Positions 44,858-52,735 of a stretch of 52,735 bases of DNA are shown in pieces. This stretch comes from Pelagibacteraceae bacterium AG-325-E08 (GTDB lineage Bacteria > Pseudomonadota > Alphaproteobacteria > Pelagibacterales > Pelagibacteraceae): assembly GCA_003282985.1 (NCBI GenBank), contig QBYE01000007.1:1-52735 (forward strand). Direction: 5' to 3'. Position 1 is the first letter of the stretch, and the number at the start of each line of letters is the position of its first letter. The notes beneath the pieces are model-generated. The model saw only the letters and a program-made list of their open reading frames with translations. It did no database searches and was not told where the DNA came from. The position numbers were made by a program, and so were the translations under genes.

Positions 44858-45353
44858 TAGGAAATTCTTTTAATAAATAATTACTACCTTTTTCTAAATA
44901 TGGAAAGATGTATGATTGGTCAGTATTTAACGGCCATTTATCGTAGTTATATACGATATGGATAGCTGAAAAGATACAAACAGAGATAATATAAGATCTA
45001 ATAAAACCAAAAAAGAATCCAAATATAGTATCTAAACTTCCAAGACCAGTATACTTGATAGCTCTACTTATACCTTTACTAATAAGAAGTACTAAAAAAA
45101 CTACAATTACAAAAACTATAACTCCAAGAGTAATATCCAAGATGTATTCATTATCAATTATATCTTTAACGTATGGTTTTATTCTTGGGAAGGCGATCAA
45201 CGTTATTACATAAGCAAATAACCATTTTGCCATTGCTAAAACACTTAGTACAAAGCCTTTTGAGTAGCATTTGATTAAAGAGAGAATTGTTATAACTATA
45301 TAAATTAAGTCTATAATAGATATCAAATTATAAAGTTCTTTAACGATTTCCAT
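44811..45353 (-). CDS. cvpA: CvpA family membrane protein (colicin V production)
   Basis: A 180-aa inner-membrane protein with four helices. It opens 'NLISIIDLIYIVITILSLIKCYSKGFVLSVL', the CvpA N-terminal pattern (aspartate in helix 1, 'G...E/S' after it), and continues with 'LGSLDTIFGFFFGFIRSYIIS', the conserved G-x-x-D-x-x-x-G-x-x-x-G-x-x-R/K block. CvpA commonly precedes purF; here the two genes overlap by 47 nt. The biochemical role of CvpA is not settled; links to colicin V export and envelope stress are known from gammaproteobacteria. Confidence 0.92.
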   Translation of the reverse strand: MEIVKELYNLISIIDLIYIVITILSLIKCYSKGFVLSVLAMAKWLFAYVITLIAFPRIKPYVKDIIDNEYILDITLGVIVFVIVVFLVLLISKGISRAIKYTGLGSLDTIFGFFFGFIRSYIISVCIFSAIHIVYNYDKWPLNTDQSYIFPYLEKGSNYLLKEFPNEKTYQDSKEKIEEL

Positions 45354-45362
45354 TATTTAAAT

Positions 45363-47750
45363 TTATTTTCCAAAAGGCTTTAGCAATAAAATTAATGATG
45401 GAAGAAGAGTCAAAACTGAAACCATTGCCAACAACATAGCAATCCCTGTAAAAATTCCAAAATAAATTGTTGGAATAAATTTAGATAAAACCAAAATTGA
45501 GAAGCCAAACACAATTGTAATAGAGGTATTCAAAATTGCTTTTCCCACAGTCGAATGACATAAATTTATTGTTTTATTGTAATCTTTAGAAATAGTAAAC
45601 TCTTCTTTAAACCTATAAATATAATGAATACTGTTGTCTACAGCGATACCAATAGTAATAGCAGCAATTGTAATAGTCATCATATCCAAAGGTATCCCAA
45701 GCAATCCTATAATTCCTAATATGAAAAATGCAGCAATAAAATTTGGTATTACTCCTATTAATGATAATTTGATATTTTTAAAAAGAATTATAAACATGAG
45801 AAATATTCCAATCATTACCAATCCTAAAGTTAAAATTTGTGATTTAAAGAGACTTTGAAGTAAATTATTAAATAATATTAAAACCCCGGCAAGTTTGAAT
45901 TCATCTTTTTTTAGTCCAAGTTGATTTTTCAAATCATAATTTATTTTTTTTATTAAATCATTTCGTCTTAGATTTTCTTGAGAGTCGATTATTCTAAGAT
46001 TAATTCGAGCTTCATTATTTTTAATTGATATATAAGGATCAATAATTTCTGTTTTTATACTCTCAGGTATTTTTGTATATAAAACACCCATTTCTAAAGT
46101 ACCCAGAGGTTTATTATTATTAAGTAATGTTGCTACATCAATAATTGAGGAAAATGATAGGACTTTACCAACTTGAGGTAAACTATCTAAATAGTTATGA
46201 ACAGAGGAAATTTTATCAATTTTATCTTTTGTAAACCAATATTTCTCTATATCATTTTCATTTTCATCCCCCCAATCTTCAAATTCATCATCTTCTTCAG
46301 TTTTTACTTTTTCTTTTTTTGGAAACTTTAAAATAACCTCGAGTGGCGTGGTCCCACCAAGTTTTTCGTCTATAAGTTTCATTCCTTTGTAAATCTCAGT
46401 CTTTTTATTAAAATAATTTATAAAACTATTTTCAACTTCAAGACGACTTATTCCTATAAGACTTAATATAATTAATATAACAGTAATCATAAAAATAATT
46501 TTATGATTATTTTGTGAAACTTTTGAAAAAAAAGATGTAATTATTGAGTCTTTATTTTCTTTCATTGAAATATTTTCTGTAGGTACAAAATTAATCAGTG
46601 ATGGCAAAAGTGTAAAAGTAATTACGAAAGAGGTAATAAGACCCAAGGTCATCATCCAACCAAAATCAATAATAGGTTTTATTTCACTAAATACTAAGGA
46701 AAGAAAAGCAATTATAGTTGTTAAAACAGTATAAAGTATAGGCCAAAACATTTTTTCTGTAGTTAAAGTTATCAGTTCTAAAATACTCATTTGAGGATAG
46801 TTTTCTCTGATCTGTAAAAATCGAGTACTCATATGAATATTCATCGCCATTGTTAGAATTAACATTAAAGCAATAAAATTTGAGGATATAACAGTTACTT
46901 TCCACCCAAGCAAACCCAGTATTCCCATCATGATTATTACAGAAAAAAAACAACTGCTAATTGGAACTATAATCCAAATTATTCTTTTAAAAACAAACCA
47001 CAAAGTTGCAATAATAAATATCAGAACTCCAAGGCCAAATACTATTATATCACTTTTAATAAATGACATCATATCATCAGCAATCATGGGTATACCACCT
47101 AAGTGTATTTTACCAATATCCTCATAACTTTTAATAACATCTCTAATTTCAAGTATATTGTTATGATTTTGTTTTTTTAATTGATCTTTATATTTTTCAA
47201 TCTCTTCTTTTGTTTTTTTTTGAATATCTTTTAACTGTTCATTTTTTTTAATGTATACAATAATTCCACTTGTTTTTCCGTCCTCACTAATTACAAAATT
47301 TCTAAAAACTGGACTATTAACTATTTCATTAAAGCCTCTATTTTTATCAATCTCCTCATCTTTGAGAGTCTTGAAACCTTCAAGCCTTTCTTGAAGAGGT
47401 GCATCTGAACTATTCAGCAAAGGAATATCTAACAATGTAACTACATTGTGAACCCAATCTAAACTTTGAATTTTATATTTAAGACTTAAAAGATTATTAA
47501 TTGATACATCTGAAACCATTCCTTCGTTTGGGGTATAAGTTAAAATTAAAAATTCTTTTGAACCGTATCTTTCAGATATTTCTTGAAGATATTTAAGATC
47601 AGGATCACCCTCAATCAATAAGGTTTCAGAGGAAGCATCTAATCTAAAATTTTTAGAATGATAACCAAAAGAAATTAATGTTATTAATAAGATTATGAAA
47701 ATAGACTTAGGATTTTTGAGTATTATATTTTGATAAAATTGGGCTATCAT
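45363..47750 (-). CDS. RND-superfamily exporter (MMPL-type)
   Basis: A 795-aa protein with twelve transmembrane helices in the RND pattern: one N-terminal helix, a large periplasmic loop with 'LRLDASSETLLIEGDPDLKYLQE'-like sequence, five helices, then the same again. The sterol-sensing-like segments 'TTEKMFWPILYTVLTTIIAFLSL' and 'ITIAAITIGIAVDNSIHYIYRF' are typical of MMPL/HpnN-type lipid exporters. A very acidic stretch 'KTEEDDEFEDWGDENENDIE' interrupts the second periplasmic loop. Cargo unknown; hydrophobic lipids are likely. It lies between dnaB and cvpA, same strand, with short gaps of 9 and 20 nt. Confidence 0.92.
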   Translation of the reverse strand: MIAQFYQNIILKNPKSIFIILLITLISFGYHSKNFRLDASSETLLIEGDPDLKYLQEISERYGSKEFLILTYTPNEGMVSDVSINNLLSLKYKIQSLDWVHNVVTLLDIPLLNSSDAPLQERLEGFKTLKDEEIDKNRGFNEIVNSPVFRNFVISEDGKTSGIIVYIKKNEQLKDIQKKTKEEIEKYKDQLKKQNHNNILEIRDVIKSYEDIGKIHLGGIPMIADDMMSFIKSDIIVFGLGVLIFIIATLWFVFKRIIWIIVPISSCFFSVIIMMGILGLLGWKVTVISSNFIALMLILTMAMNIHMSTRFLQIRENYPQMSILELITLTTEKMFWPILYTVLTTIIAFLSLVFSEIKPIIDFGWMMTLGLITSFVITFTLLPSLINFVPTENISMKENKDSIITSFFSKVSQNNHKIIFMITVILIILSLIGISRLEVENSFINYFNKKTEIYKGMKLIDEKLGGTTPLEVILKFPKKEKVKTEEDDEFEDWGDENENDIEKYWFTKDKIDKISSVHNYLDSLPQVGKVLSFSSIIDVATLLNNNKPLGTLEMGVLYTKIPESIKTEIIDPYISIKNNEARINLRIIDSQENLRRNDLIKKINYDLKNQLGLKKDEFKLAGVLILFNNLLQSLFKSQILTLGLVMIGIFLMFIILFKNIKLSLIGVIPNFIAAFFILGIIGLLGIPLDMMTITIAAITIGIAVDNSIHYIYRFKEEFTISKDYNKTINLCHSTVGKAILNTSITIVFGFSILVLSKFIPTIYFGIFTGIAMLLAMVSVLTLLPSLILLLKPFGK

Positions 47751-47770
47751 TTACCCTTTTATATTGGAAT

Positions 47771-49195
47771 TTAGTTGTTTTGAGTATCTCTAAATTTAGT
47801 AAACATTGCCTCAAATTCTAAAAATACAGTTCCAGTTGGACCGTGTCTTTGTTTACCTATAATTAATTCTGCGATATTTGAAACCTCATTCATTTTTACT
47901 TGCCATTCTGCATGTTCCACAGTTGCAGGTTTTGGTTCTTTATTCTCTAAATAATAAGCTTCCCTATAAACAAACATAACAACATCAGCATCTTGTTCAA
48001 TTGAACCTGACTCTCTTAAGTCAGATAATTGAGGTTTTTTGCTATCTCTTTGTTCAACTTGTCTCGAAAGTTGAGAAAGAGCAACAACAGGTATTGATAA
48101 TTCTTTAGCCATAGCTTTTAGACCTTGAGTTATTTCTGAGACCTCTTGAACTCTTCCATCTTTATAATTTAGACTACCTCTCATTAACTGAATGTAATCA
48201 ACTACAATCATATCAAGACCATGCATCCTTTTTATTCTTCTTGCTCTATTGCTCATTGCTGCAATAGAAATTGCAGGAGTCTCATCAACATAAAGAGGAA
48301 GTTCTGCAATATTTTTGGATGTTTCTATAAACTTATCAAATTGTTCATCAGAGATTCTACCTCTTCTTATATCATTTGATTTAATTCTAGATTGTTCAGC
48401 TAAAATTCTAGTTGATAATTGTTCTGAAGACATTTCGAGTGAAAAAAAAGCTATACAAGATTTTCTTCCACTATCCTGTAATTTTTGTGCAGCATTAAAA
48501 GCAATATTTGTTGCTAAAGCTGTCTTACCCATTCCAGGTCTTCCAGCTATAATAATTAAGTCTGATCGATGAAGACCACCTAGTCTATCATCTAAATCTC
48601 TTAAACCAGTTGGCACACCAACAATTCCTTCCTCATTTTTATATGCTGCTGATGCCATTTCAATTGTTTGTCTTATAGCATCATCAAATTTTATTAATGA
48701 AGAATTGAATGAACCTTTTTCTGCTAAATCAAATAATAATCTCTCAGAGTTTTCTATAATATTTTGACCATTTGTATTTAAATCGTTTAATTTGGCTGTG
48801 TCAATTGTTTGTTCTGAAATCTTTATTAATTCTCTTCTGACATACATGTCATAAATTATTTTAGAGTATTCAGTGGCCTGTCTTGTTGAAGTAGAAAATT
48901 TTGTAATTTTCACTAAATATTCTGGGATATTTAATTCGTCTTTTTCATCTTCAAAATGATTTTTTAAAGTAATTGGGTTTGCCAACATACCTTTGTAGAT
49001 TAATTTTTCTATTGCACTAAAAATTTTTTGATGCATTGGATCATAAAAATTGTTGCCAGAAATGATAGTATTTATTTCATCAAAAATTTCATTTGTAACT
49101 AATATTGAACCAATTACAGACTGTTCAGCCTCTATGTTATTTGGAAGTTCTTTAAATTTATCTTTTACAATTGATAGATTATTTTCCATTAACAA
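47771..49195 (-). CDS. dnaB: Replicative DNA helicase DnaB
   Basis: Hexameric 5'-3' helicase of the replication fork. The 474-aa chain has an N-terminal primase-interaction domain ('PNNIEAEQSVIGSILVTNEIFDEI', split over about residues 18-42), a helical linker, and the RecA-like motor. The motor has Walker A 'GRPGMGKT' (218-225), 'FFSLEMSSEQLSTRILAE', Walker B 'MIVVDYIQLMRG' and the arginine-finger region 'ALSQLSRQVEQRDSKKPQLSDLRESG'. Start is the ATG at 49195, or Met3 at 49189. It follows rplI after 62 nt, the common S6-S18-L9-DnaB order. Confidence 0.97.
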   Translation of the reverse strand: MLMENNLSIVKDKFKELPNNIEAEQSVIGSILVTNEIFDEINTIISGNNFYDPMHQKIFSAIEKLIYKGMLANPITLKNHFEDEKDELNIPEYLVKITKFSTSTRQATEYSKIIYDMYVRRELIKISEQTIDTAKLNDLNTNGQNIIENSERLLFDLAEKGSFNSSLIKFDDAIRQTIEMASAAYKNEEGIVGVPTGLRDLDDRLGGLHRSDLIIIAGRPGMGKTALATNIAFNAAQKLQDSGRKSCIAFFSLEMSSEQLSTRILAEQSRIKSNDIRRGRISDEQFDKFIETSKNIAELPLYVDETPAISIAAMSNRARRIKRMHGLDMIVVDYIQLMRGSLNYKDGRVQEVSEITQGLKAMAKELSIPVVALSQLSRQVEQRDSKKPQLSDLRESGSIEQDADVVMFVYREAYYLENKEPKPATVEHAEWQVKMNEVSNIAELIIGKQRHGPTGTVFLEFEAMFTKFRDTQNN

Positions 49196-49257
49196 ATAAA
49201 TATAATATTTAAAAAATAAATAAATTTAAAAAATTGATTGGGGAAAAGATTGTATAA

Positions 49258-49716
49258 TTATTGAATGGTTTCTGCTGACTCAACTACAATTAGTATTTCT
49301 GCATCAATTTCTGAGTGTAAAGAAATCTTAACTTTAAATTTACCTAAAGATTTAATTTCTTTTACTGGCTGTATCATTGATGGTTTAATGTCTAAACGCT
49401 CTTTTTCTTTAATTAATTTAGAAATCTCAGTTGGTTTTACCGAACCATATAATTCTTTATTTTCTGTACTTAATTTCTTAACTACAAATTCTTTATTATT
49501 AACTTTTTCAGCTATTTTTTTTGCCTCTAATTTTTTTTCGTTATCTTTTTTAGAAAGTTGAGTCTTAATTTTTTCTACTTGATTAATATTTTCTCTAGAA
49601 GCGTATAATGCTTTTTTATTTGCAATGAGAAAATTTCTTGCATATCCTCTTTTCACATCAATTATTTCACCAATTAATCCAATTCTTTTTAGATTTTCTA
49701 GCAATATAACTTTCAT
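49258..49716 (-). CDS. rplI: 50S ribosomal protein L9
   Basis: L9 binds domain V of 23S rRNA near the L1 stalk and helps frame maintenance. The 152-aa protein begins 'MKVILLENLKRIGLIGEIID' and 'VKRGYARNFLIANKKA', the invariant N-terminal domain, continues with a long charged connecting helix (about residues 42-75), and ends with a C-terminal RNA-binding domain of which the 'LYGSVKPTEIS' segment is typical. The start lies 1 nt after rpsR. Last gene of the rpsF-rpsR-rplI ribosomal protein block. Confidence 0.97.
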   Translation of the reverse strand: MKVILLENLKRIGLIGEIIDVKRGYARNFLIANKKALYASRENINQVEKIKTQLSKKDNEKKLEAKKIAEKVNNKEFVVKKLSTENKELYGSVKPTEISKLIKEKERLDIKPSMIQPVKEIKSLGKFKVKISLHSEIDAEILIVVESAETIQ

Positions 49717-49717
49717 A

Positions 49718-49990
49718 TTATAATAAGGCCAGATTTCTAGCTCTTTTAATTGACAAAGATAACTCTCTTTGTTTTTTTTGGCTCACGTTTGTTACTCTTG
49801 AAGGTAAAATTTTACCATTTTCAGTAATATATCTCTTCAAAAGTTTTATATTTTTATAATCAATTTTGGGTGCTCCTTTAATTGATAAAGGACAATTCTT
49901 TTTAAATTTGTACTTGTTATTTTGAAATATACTTAGTTTTGCAAAATTACTTTGTTTACCTTTTTTATTTCCACTTTGTCTTTTAGGCAT
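49718..49990 (-). CDS. rpsR: 30S ribosomal protein S18
   Basis: Primary partner of S6 on the platform of the small subunit. The 90-aa protein has a basic N-terminal tail ('[19 protein letters not shown]') and the diagnostic core '[20 protein letters not shown]' followed by '[20 protein letters not shown]' and 'RARNLALL', the usual S18 C-terminus. The gene lies 2 nt after rpsF and 1 nt before rplI, ensuring paired production with S6. Confidence 0.97.
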   Translation of the reverse strand: MPKRQSGNKKGKQSNFAKLSIFQNNKYKFKKNCPLSIKGAPKIDYKNIKLLKRYITENGKILPSRVTNVSQKKQRELSLSIKRARNLALL

Positions 49991-49992
49991 TT

Positions 49993-50346
49993 TTAATTTT
50001 TAATACTTTCTTTTGTTTCACTTTCATCTTTTTTTGAGAAATAATTTGTTTCTAAGTCAAATTTTTTGACTCTTACAGTTAAAAATCTTAAAAGTTTTTT
50101 ATCTATAGATTCATTTTTTTCTAATTCACTAATAACTGATCCCTTACCTTTGATTTTAAAGTGTATGAAACTACCTTTTTTATTTTTTTTAATTAGATAG
50201 GACAGGTTTAGTAGACCCCAATCTTCAGTTTTAACAACCTCCCCATCATTTTTTTCTACAATTTTTGAATACTTTTCTGTTAATTGCTTAATCTCACTTG
50301 GAGAAGTGTCTTGTCTTGCTATAATTGTATGCTCGTATAAATTCAT
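49993..50346 (-). CDS. rpsF: 30S ribosomal protein S6
   Basis: A 117-aa platform protein that binds S18 and 16S rRNA. It opens '[20 protein letters not shown]' and has '[11 protein letters not shown]'-like sequence ('[20 protein letters not shown]'), '[15 protein letters not shown]' and '[20 protein letters not shown]', which are standard S6 strands. The tail is short and charged. It is the first gene of the ribosomal block and is divergent from fabD across an 87-nt gap with a likely promoter. I could not identify the S6:S18 autoregulatory leader motif. Confidence 0.97.
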   Translation of the reverse strand: MNLYEHTIIARQDTSPSEIKQLTEKYSKIVEKNDGEVVKTEDWGLLNLSYLIKKNKKGSFIHFKIKGKGSVISELEKNESIDKKLLRFLTVRVKKFDLETNYFSKKDESETKESIKN

Positions 50347-50378
50347 ATAAGTTATTTAATAAAAAATGAGGATATACT

Positions 50379-50405
50379 ATTATAAATCTTTAATTACAAT
50401 AGCAA
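50379..50405 (-). promoter_or_regulatory. Candidate sigma-70 promoter of rpsF
   Basis: On the minus strand, TTGCTA (50405-50400) and a perfect TATAAT (50384-50379) are separated by 15 nt, slightly short of the usual 16-18. The -10 box lies 33 nt before the rpsF ATG. It is the best promoter-like pair in the divergent rpsF/fabD gap, though AT-rich DNA makes chance matches common. Confidence 0.4.
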
Positions 50406-50433
50406 AAAGAGTAACAAAACAGGTTTATTTAAG

Positions 50434-51360
50434 ATGTTTTCTGTAATTTTTCCAGGACAAGGATCCCAAGTTATTGGCATGGGAAAAGAATTTTTCGAAA
50501 AATACAATATAGTTAAAGAATTATTTTTAGAGGCAGATGATGCTTTAGGTATTTCATTGTCTAAAATAATTATGGATGGACCTAAAGAAGAACTTGATCT
50601 TACAGTCAATACTCAACCTGCAATATTTTTAATTAGTTACTCTATATTTCAAGTTGTAAAAAAAGAATTTAATATTAATTTAAATGATGCAAAATTTTTT
50701 GCTGGGCATTCATTAGGAGAGTATTCAGCACTATCAGCTGCAAATTATTTAAATTTTTCTGAGACTATTAAACTATTAAAAGTACGAGGAGACGCTATGC
50801 AAAATGCAGTTCCAAATGGAGAAGGTGGAATGTTAGCTGTATTAGGTTCTAAAATTGAAATTTTAGAGGAAATTATTACAGAAAATAAAAATACTTTTAT
50901 AGTTCAAATTGCGAATGATAATTCAGAAGGGCAGATAGTTTTAAGTGGAAAAAATACCGAACTATTAAAATTAGGTGAAATCCTTAAATCAAAGAATATT
51001 AAAAATATTAAATTACCTGTTAGCGCTCCTTTTCATTGTTATCTTATGAATAAAGCAACAGAAGTCATGAAAAAAGAGATTGAAAATACCAATTTCCAGG
51101 ATTCGAAAAATGTATTAATCTCAAATGTAACAGCAAATGAAATAAATAATAAAAATGATTTAAAAAGATTATTAATAGATCAAATTGAAAATAGAGTTAG
51201 ATGGAGAGAAAGTGTTTTAAATATGATTAACAAAGGTGTTAACCAGTTTATTGAAATAGGCCCTGGAAAGGTGCTTTCAGGTTTGGTTAAAAGAATAGAT
51301 AAGAATGTAAAAATAAATACAATTAATAATGAGAGTGATATAAAAGAACTCAAAATATGA
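50434..51360 (+). CDS. fabD: Malonyl-CoA--ACP transacylase
   Basis: Transfers malonyl from CoA to acyl carrier protein, supplying fatty acid elongation. The 308-aa protein has 'FSVIFPGQGSQVIGMGKEFF', the nucleophile S93 in 'FFAGHSLGEYSALSAA', the Arg of 'LLKVRGDAMQNAVPNGEGGM' that binds the malonyl carboxylate, and the catalytic His in 'LPVSAPFHCYLM'. The C-terminus 'FIEIGPGKVLSGLVKRI' is typical. It is coupled to fabG by an ATGA overlap and is the first gene of fabD-fabG-acpP. Confidence 0.97.
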   Translation: MFSVIFPGQGSQVIGMGKEFFEKYNIVKELFLEADDALGISLSKIIMDGPKEELDLTVNTQPAIFLISYSIFQVVKKEFNINLNDAKFFAGHSLGEYSALSAANYLNFSETIKLLKVRGDAMQNAVPNGEGGMLAVLGSKIEILEEIITENKNTFIVQIANDNSEGQIVLSGKNTELLKLGEILKSKNIKNIKLPVSAPFHCYLMNKATEVMKKEIENTNFQDSKNVLISNVTANEINNKNDLKRLLIDQIENRVRWRESVLNMINKGVNQFIEIGPGKVLSGLVKRIDKNVKINTINNESDIKELKI

Positions 51361-52094
51361 TGAATTTGGAAAATAAAAAAATAATTGTTACTGGTGCAAC
51401 AGGAGGAATCGGTAATTCAATAGTAAAAGCGTTAAGTGATTCTGGTGCAAAAATATTAGCTACTGGTACAAGACTTGAAAAACTTGAGGAACTAAAATCT
51501 AAATTTAAAAATACTGATATTTTAAAATTTGATATTTCAAAAGGTGAGGAAATTGAAGAGTTTATTGAAAACGCAACAAAACAACTTGGCGGAGGATTAG
51601 ATTGTTTAATAAATAATGCTGGTATAACTCAAGATAATTTAGCTATTAGAATGAATTTTGATGAATGGAAAAAAGTAATAGATATTAATTTAACTTCAAC
51701 TTTCTTGTTAAGCAAATTTGCAGTAAAAAAAATGCTTAAAAATAAATATGGAAAGATTATAAATATAACTTCAGTTGTAGGTCATACAGGAAATTTAGGA
51801 CAAGCAAATTATACAGCTTCTAAAGCAGGCATTGTTGCAATGTCGAAAAGTTTAGCGATTGAATATGCAAAAAAGAATATAAATATAAATTGTATTTCAC
51901 CAGGTTTTATAAAAACAGTGATGACAGATAAAATAGATGAAAAATTTAAAGAAACTATAATATCAAAAATACCTTCTTCTAGGTTGGGAGAACCAGAAGA
52001 TGTTGCTAATGCAGTTCTTTTTTTAGCCTCAGATCAATCAAATTACATTAATGGAGAAACAATACATGTTAATGGAGGCATGTATATGGCTTGA
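51357..52094 (+). CDS. fabG: 3-oxoacyl-[acyl-carrier-protein] reductase
   Basis: NADPH-dependent reduction of beta-ketoacyl-ACP. A 245-aa SDR with 'IIVTGATGGIGNSIVKALSD' (cofactor), 'LINNAGITQDNLAIRMNFDE', and the catalytic Ser in 'INITSVVGHTGN' with Tyr/Lys in 'ANYTASKAGIVAMSKSLAIE'. The final 'NGETIHVNGGMYM' is the FabG terminus. Two adjacent ATGs (51357 and 51360) could start; the first overlaps the fabD stop by 4 nt. The FabG call over a generic SDR is supported by its position between fabD and acpP. Confidence 0.96.
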   Translation: MMNLENKKIIVTGATGGIGNSIVKALSDSGAKILATGTRLEKLEELKSKFKNTDILKFDISKGEEIEEFIENATKQLGGGLDCLINNAGITQDNLAIRMNFDEWKKVIDINLTSTFLLSKFAVKKMLKNKYGKIINITSVVGHTGNLGQANYTASKAGIVAMSKSLAIEYAKKNININCISPGFIKTVMTDKIDEKFKETIISKIPSSRLGEPEDVANAVLFLASDQSNYINGETIHVNGGMYMA

Positions 52095-52141
52095 CAAAAT
52101 AAGTTTTTGAACTATTAAGAATTTAAAACAAAAGGATCAAT

Positions 52142-52381
52142 ATGTCAGAAGATGTTTCGAGCAAAGTAAAAAAAATAGTAGCAGATCATTTAGGTATTGA
52201 AGAAGCAAAAGTAACTGAAGAGTCTAGTTTTATAGATGATTTAGGAGCTGATAGTTTAGACACTGTTGAATTAGTAATGGCGTTTGAAGAAGAGTTTGGC
52301 TCTGAAATCTCCGATAGTGAAGCTGAAAAAATTTTAACAGTAGGTGATGCTGTCAAATTTATTGAAGGAAAAGCAAATTAA
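52142..52381 (+). CDS. acpP: Acyl carrier protein
   Basis: A 79-aa acidic helical carrier of growing acyl chains. The phosphopantetheine-bearing serine is S38 in the invariant '[20 protein letters not shown]'. The ends '[20 protein letters not shown]' and '[16 protein letters not shown]' are also typical. A good AAAGGA ribosome site (52130-52135) precedes the ATG, appropriate to a highly expressed gene. It is third in the fab cluster, followed by gmk rather than fabF. Confidence 0.98.
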   Translation: MSEDVSSKVKKIVADHLGIEEAKVTEESSFIDDLGADSLDTVELVMAFEEEFGSEISDSEAEKILTVGDAVKFIEGKAN

Positions 52382-52389
52382 TTTTTCTG

Positions 52390-52735
52390 ATGCCCATAGA
52401 GAATGATGGGGTAATGATTATCTTATCCTCTCCTTCAGGAGCAGGAAAAACCACTTTGGTAAGTTTATTATCTAAACTAGATAATTTTGAAATCTCGGTT
52501 TCACATACTACCCGAAAACCTAGAGCAAAAGAAATTCATGACAAAGACTATTATTTTGTAGAAGAAAATGAATTTGAGAGACTTATAAAAAATCAAGAGT
52601 TTTTAGAATACGCAAAAGTCTTTAATAATTTTTACGGAACAACTAGAACTCCTGTAATTAATAATTTGAATAAAGGAAAAAATGTTTTATTTGATATTGA
52701 TTGGCAAGGTGCAGACCAAATTAAAAATAAAAAAT
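52390..52735 (+). CDS. gmk: Guanylate kinase (3' end outside window)
   Basis: Phosphorylates GMP to GDP. The ATG at 52390 opens a frame that runs to the window edge (about 115 codons). It encodes '[20 protein letters not shown]' (P-loop), the GMP-binding '[20 protein letters not shown]', '[14 protein letters not shown]' and '[15 protein letters not shown]', all unmistakable Gmk motifs. An internal ATG nine codons in (V-M-I-I-L) is an alternative start. It lies 8 nt behind acpP. Confidence 0.95.
   Translation, partial: MPIENDGVMIILSSPSGAGKTTLVSLLSKLDNFEISVSHTTRKPRAKEIHDKDYYFVEENEFERLIKNQEFLEYAKVFNNFYGTTRTPVINNLNKGKNVLFDIDWQGADQIKNKK

Noticed and set aside
49265..49561. A 98-codon plus-strand open frame opposite rplI
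   Set aside because: Antisense to a ribosomal protein gene, with no motifs.
50347..50433. Possible S6:S18 autoregulatory leader before rpsF
   Set aside because: I could not find a convincing hairpin with the CCG loop element expected of that RNA motif on the minus strand.
1..52735. tRNA, rRNA, CRISPR, insertion sequences, prophage or integron elements
   Set aside because: None seen. Intergenic gaps are too short for most of these, no direct-repeat arrays were visible, and no transposase or integrase-like proteins are encoded.

Overview
The window looks like a stretch of a SAR11 (Pelagibacterales, 'Candidatus Pelagibacter'-like) alphaproteobacterial chromosome. This rests on the very low G+C (about 30 % by eye), lysine/asparagine/isoleucine-rich proteins, near-absence of intergenic space with many 1-11 nt gene overlaps, and a gene set typical of that group: TRAP transporter, EamA exporters, glycine riboswitch ahead of gcvTHP, NAD formate dehydrogenase, and a TspO gene. 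I see no insertion sequences, phage genes, CRISPR arrays, tRNA or rRNA genes. No stretch longer than about 190 nt lacks a gene, and the longest one holds the riboswitch. The taxonomic call is inference from composition and gene content.

Layout. 1-9 kb: end of a TolC-like outer membrane protein, recA (hairpin terminator), alaS convergent with icd, then psd-pssA (phosphatidylethanolamine synthesis), a glycosyltransferase-like gene and rlmE. 9-13.5 kb: guaB (a short form lacking the CBS domains), a small TPR protein, guaA, panB, and a convergent TerC-family gene. 13.6-20.2 kb: a TRAP transporter (dctPQM), a secreted TPR protein, the three 5-oxoprolinase genes pxpA / pxpB-pxpC, and an EamA transporter. 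20.2-24.8 kb: a tandem glycine riboswitch and gcvT-gcvH-gcvP. 24.8-30.9 kb: a lipid-modification-like block (FAD oxidoreductase, DUF1365, cyclopropane-fatty-acid-synthase-like, DUF3833 lipoprotein, opposing SDR), tspO, and a DadA/sarcosine-oxidase-like flavoprotein.

30.9-37.5 kb: minus-strand msrA-selO; minus-strand SufU-like, HPP membrane protein and NAD-formate dehydrogenase; plus-strand EamA plus a glycine-amidinotransferase homologue; and a small unknown. 37.5-50.3 kb: almost entirely minus strand, with a charged coiled-coil protein and an MFS transporter, then a probable operon cvpA-purF-HD-gshA-gshB-EamA, an RND/MMPL exporter, dnaB, and rpsF-rpsR-rplI. 50.4-52.7 kb: fabD-fabG-acpP and the start of gmk, cut by the window edge.

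How the genes fit together: purine synthesis (purF, guaB, guaA, gmk), phospholipid and fatty-acid synthesis (psd, pssA, fabD, fabG, acpP, cfa-like), C1/glycine metabolism (gcvTHP under riboswitch control, fdh, a possible methylamine or amino-acid oxidase, amidinotransferase) and the glutathione/5-oxoproline cycle (gshA, gshB, pxpABC, possibly a TRAP importer). The most noteworthy items are: the IMP dehydrogenase lacking its regulatory domain; the glycine riboswitch whose last P1 strand ends one base before the gcvT start codon; an HD-domain protein resembling mixed-valent diiron oxygenases inside the purF-gshAB operon; and the EamA/amidinotransferase pair. No wholly new defence-type or mobile system is evident.
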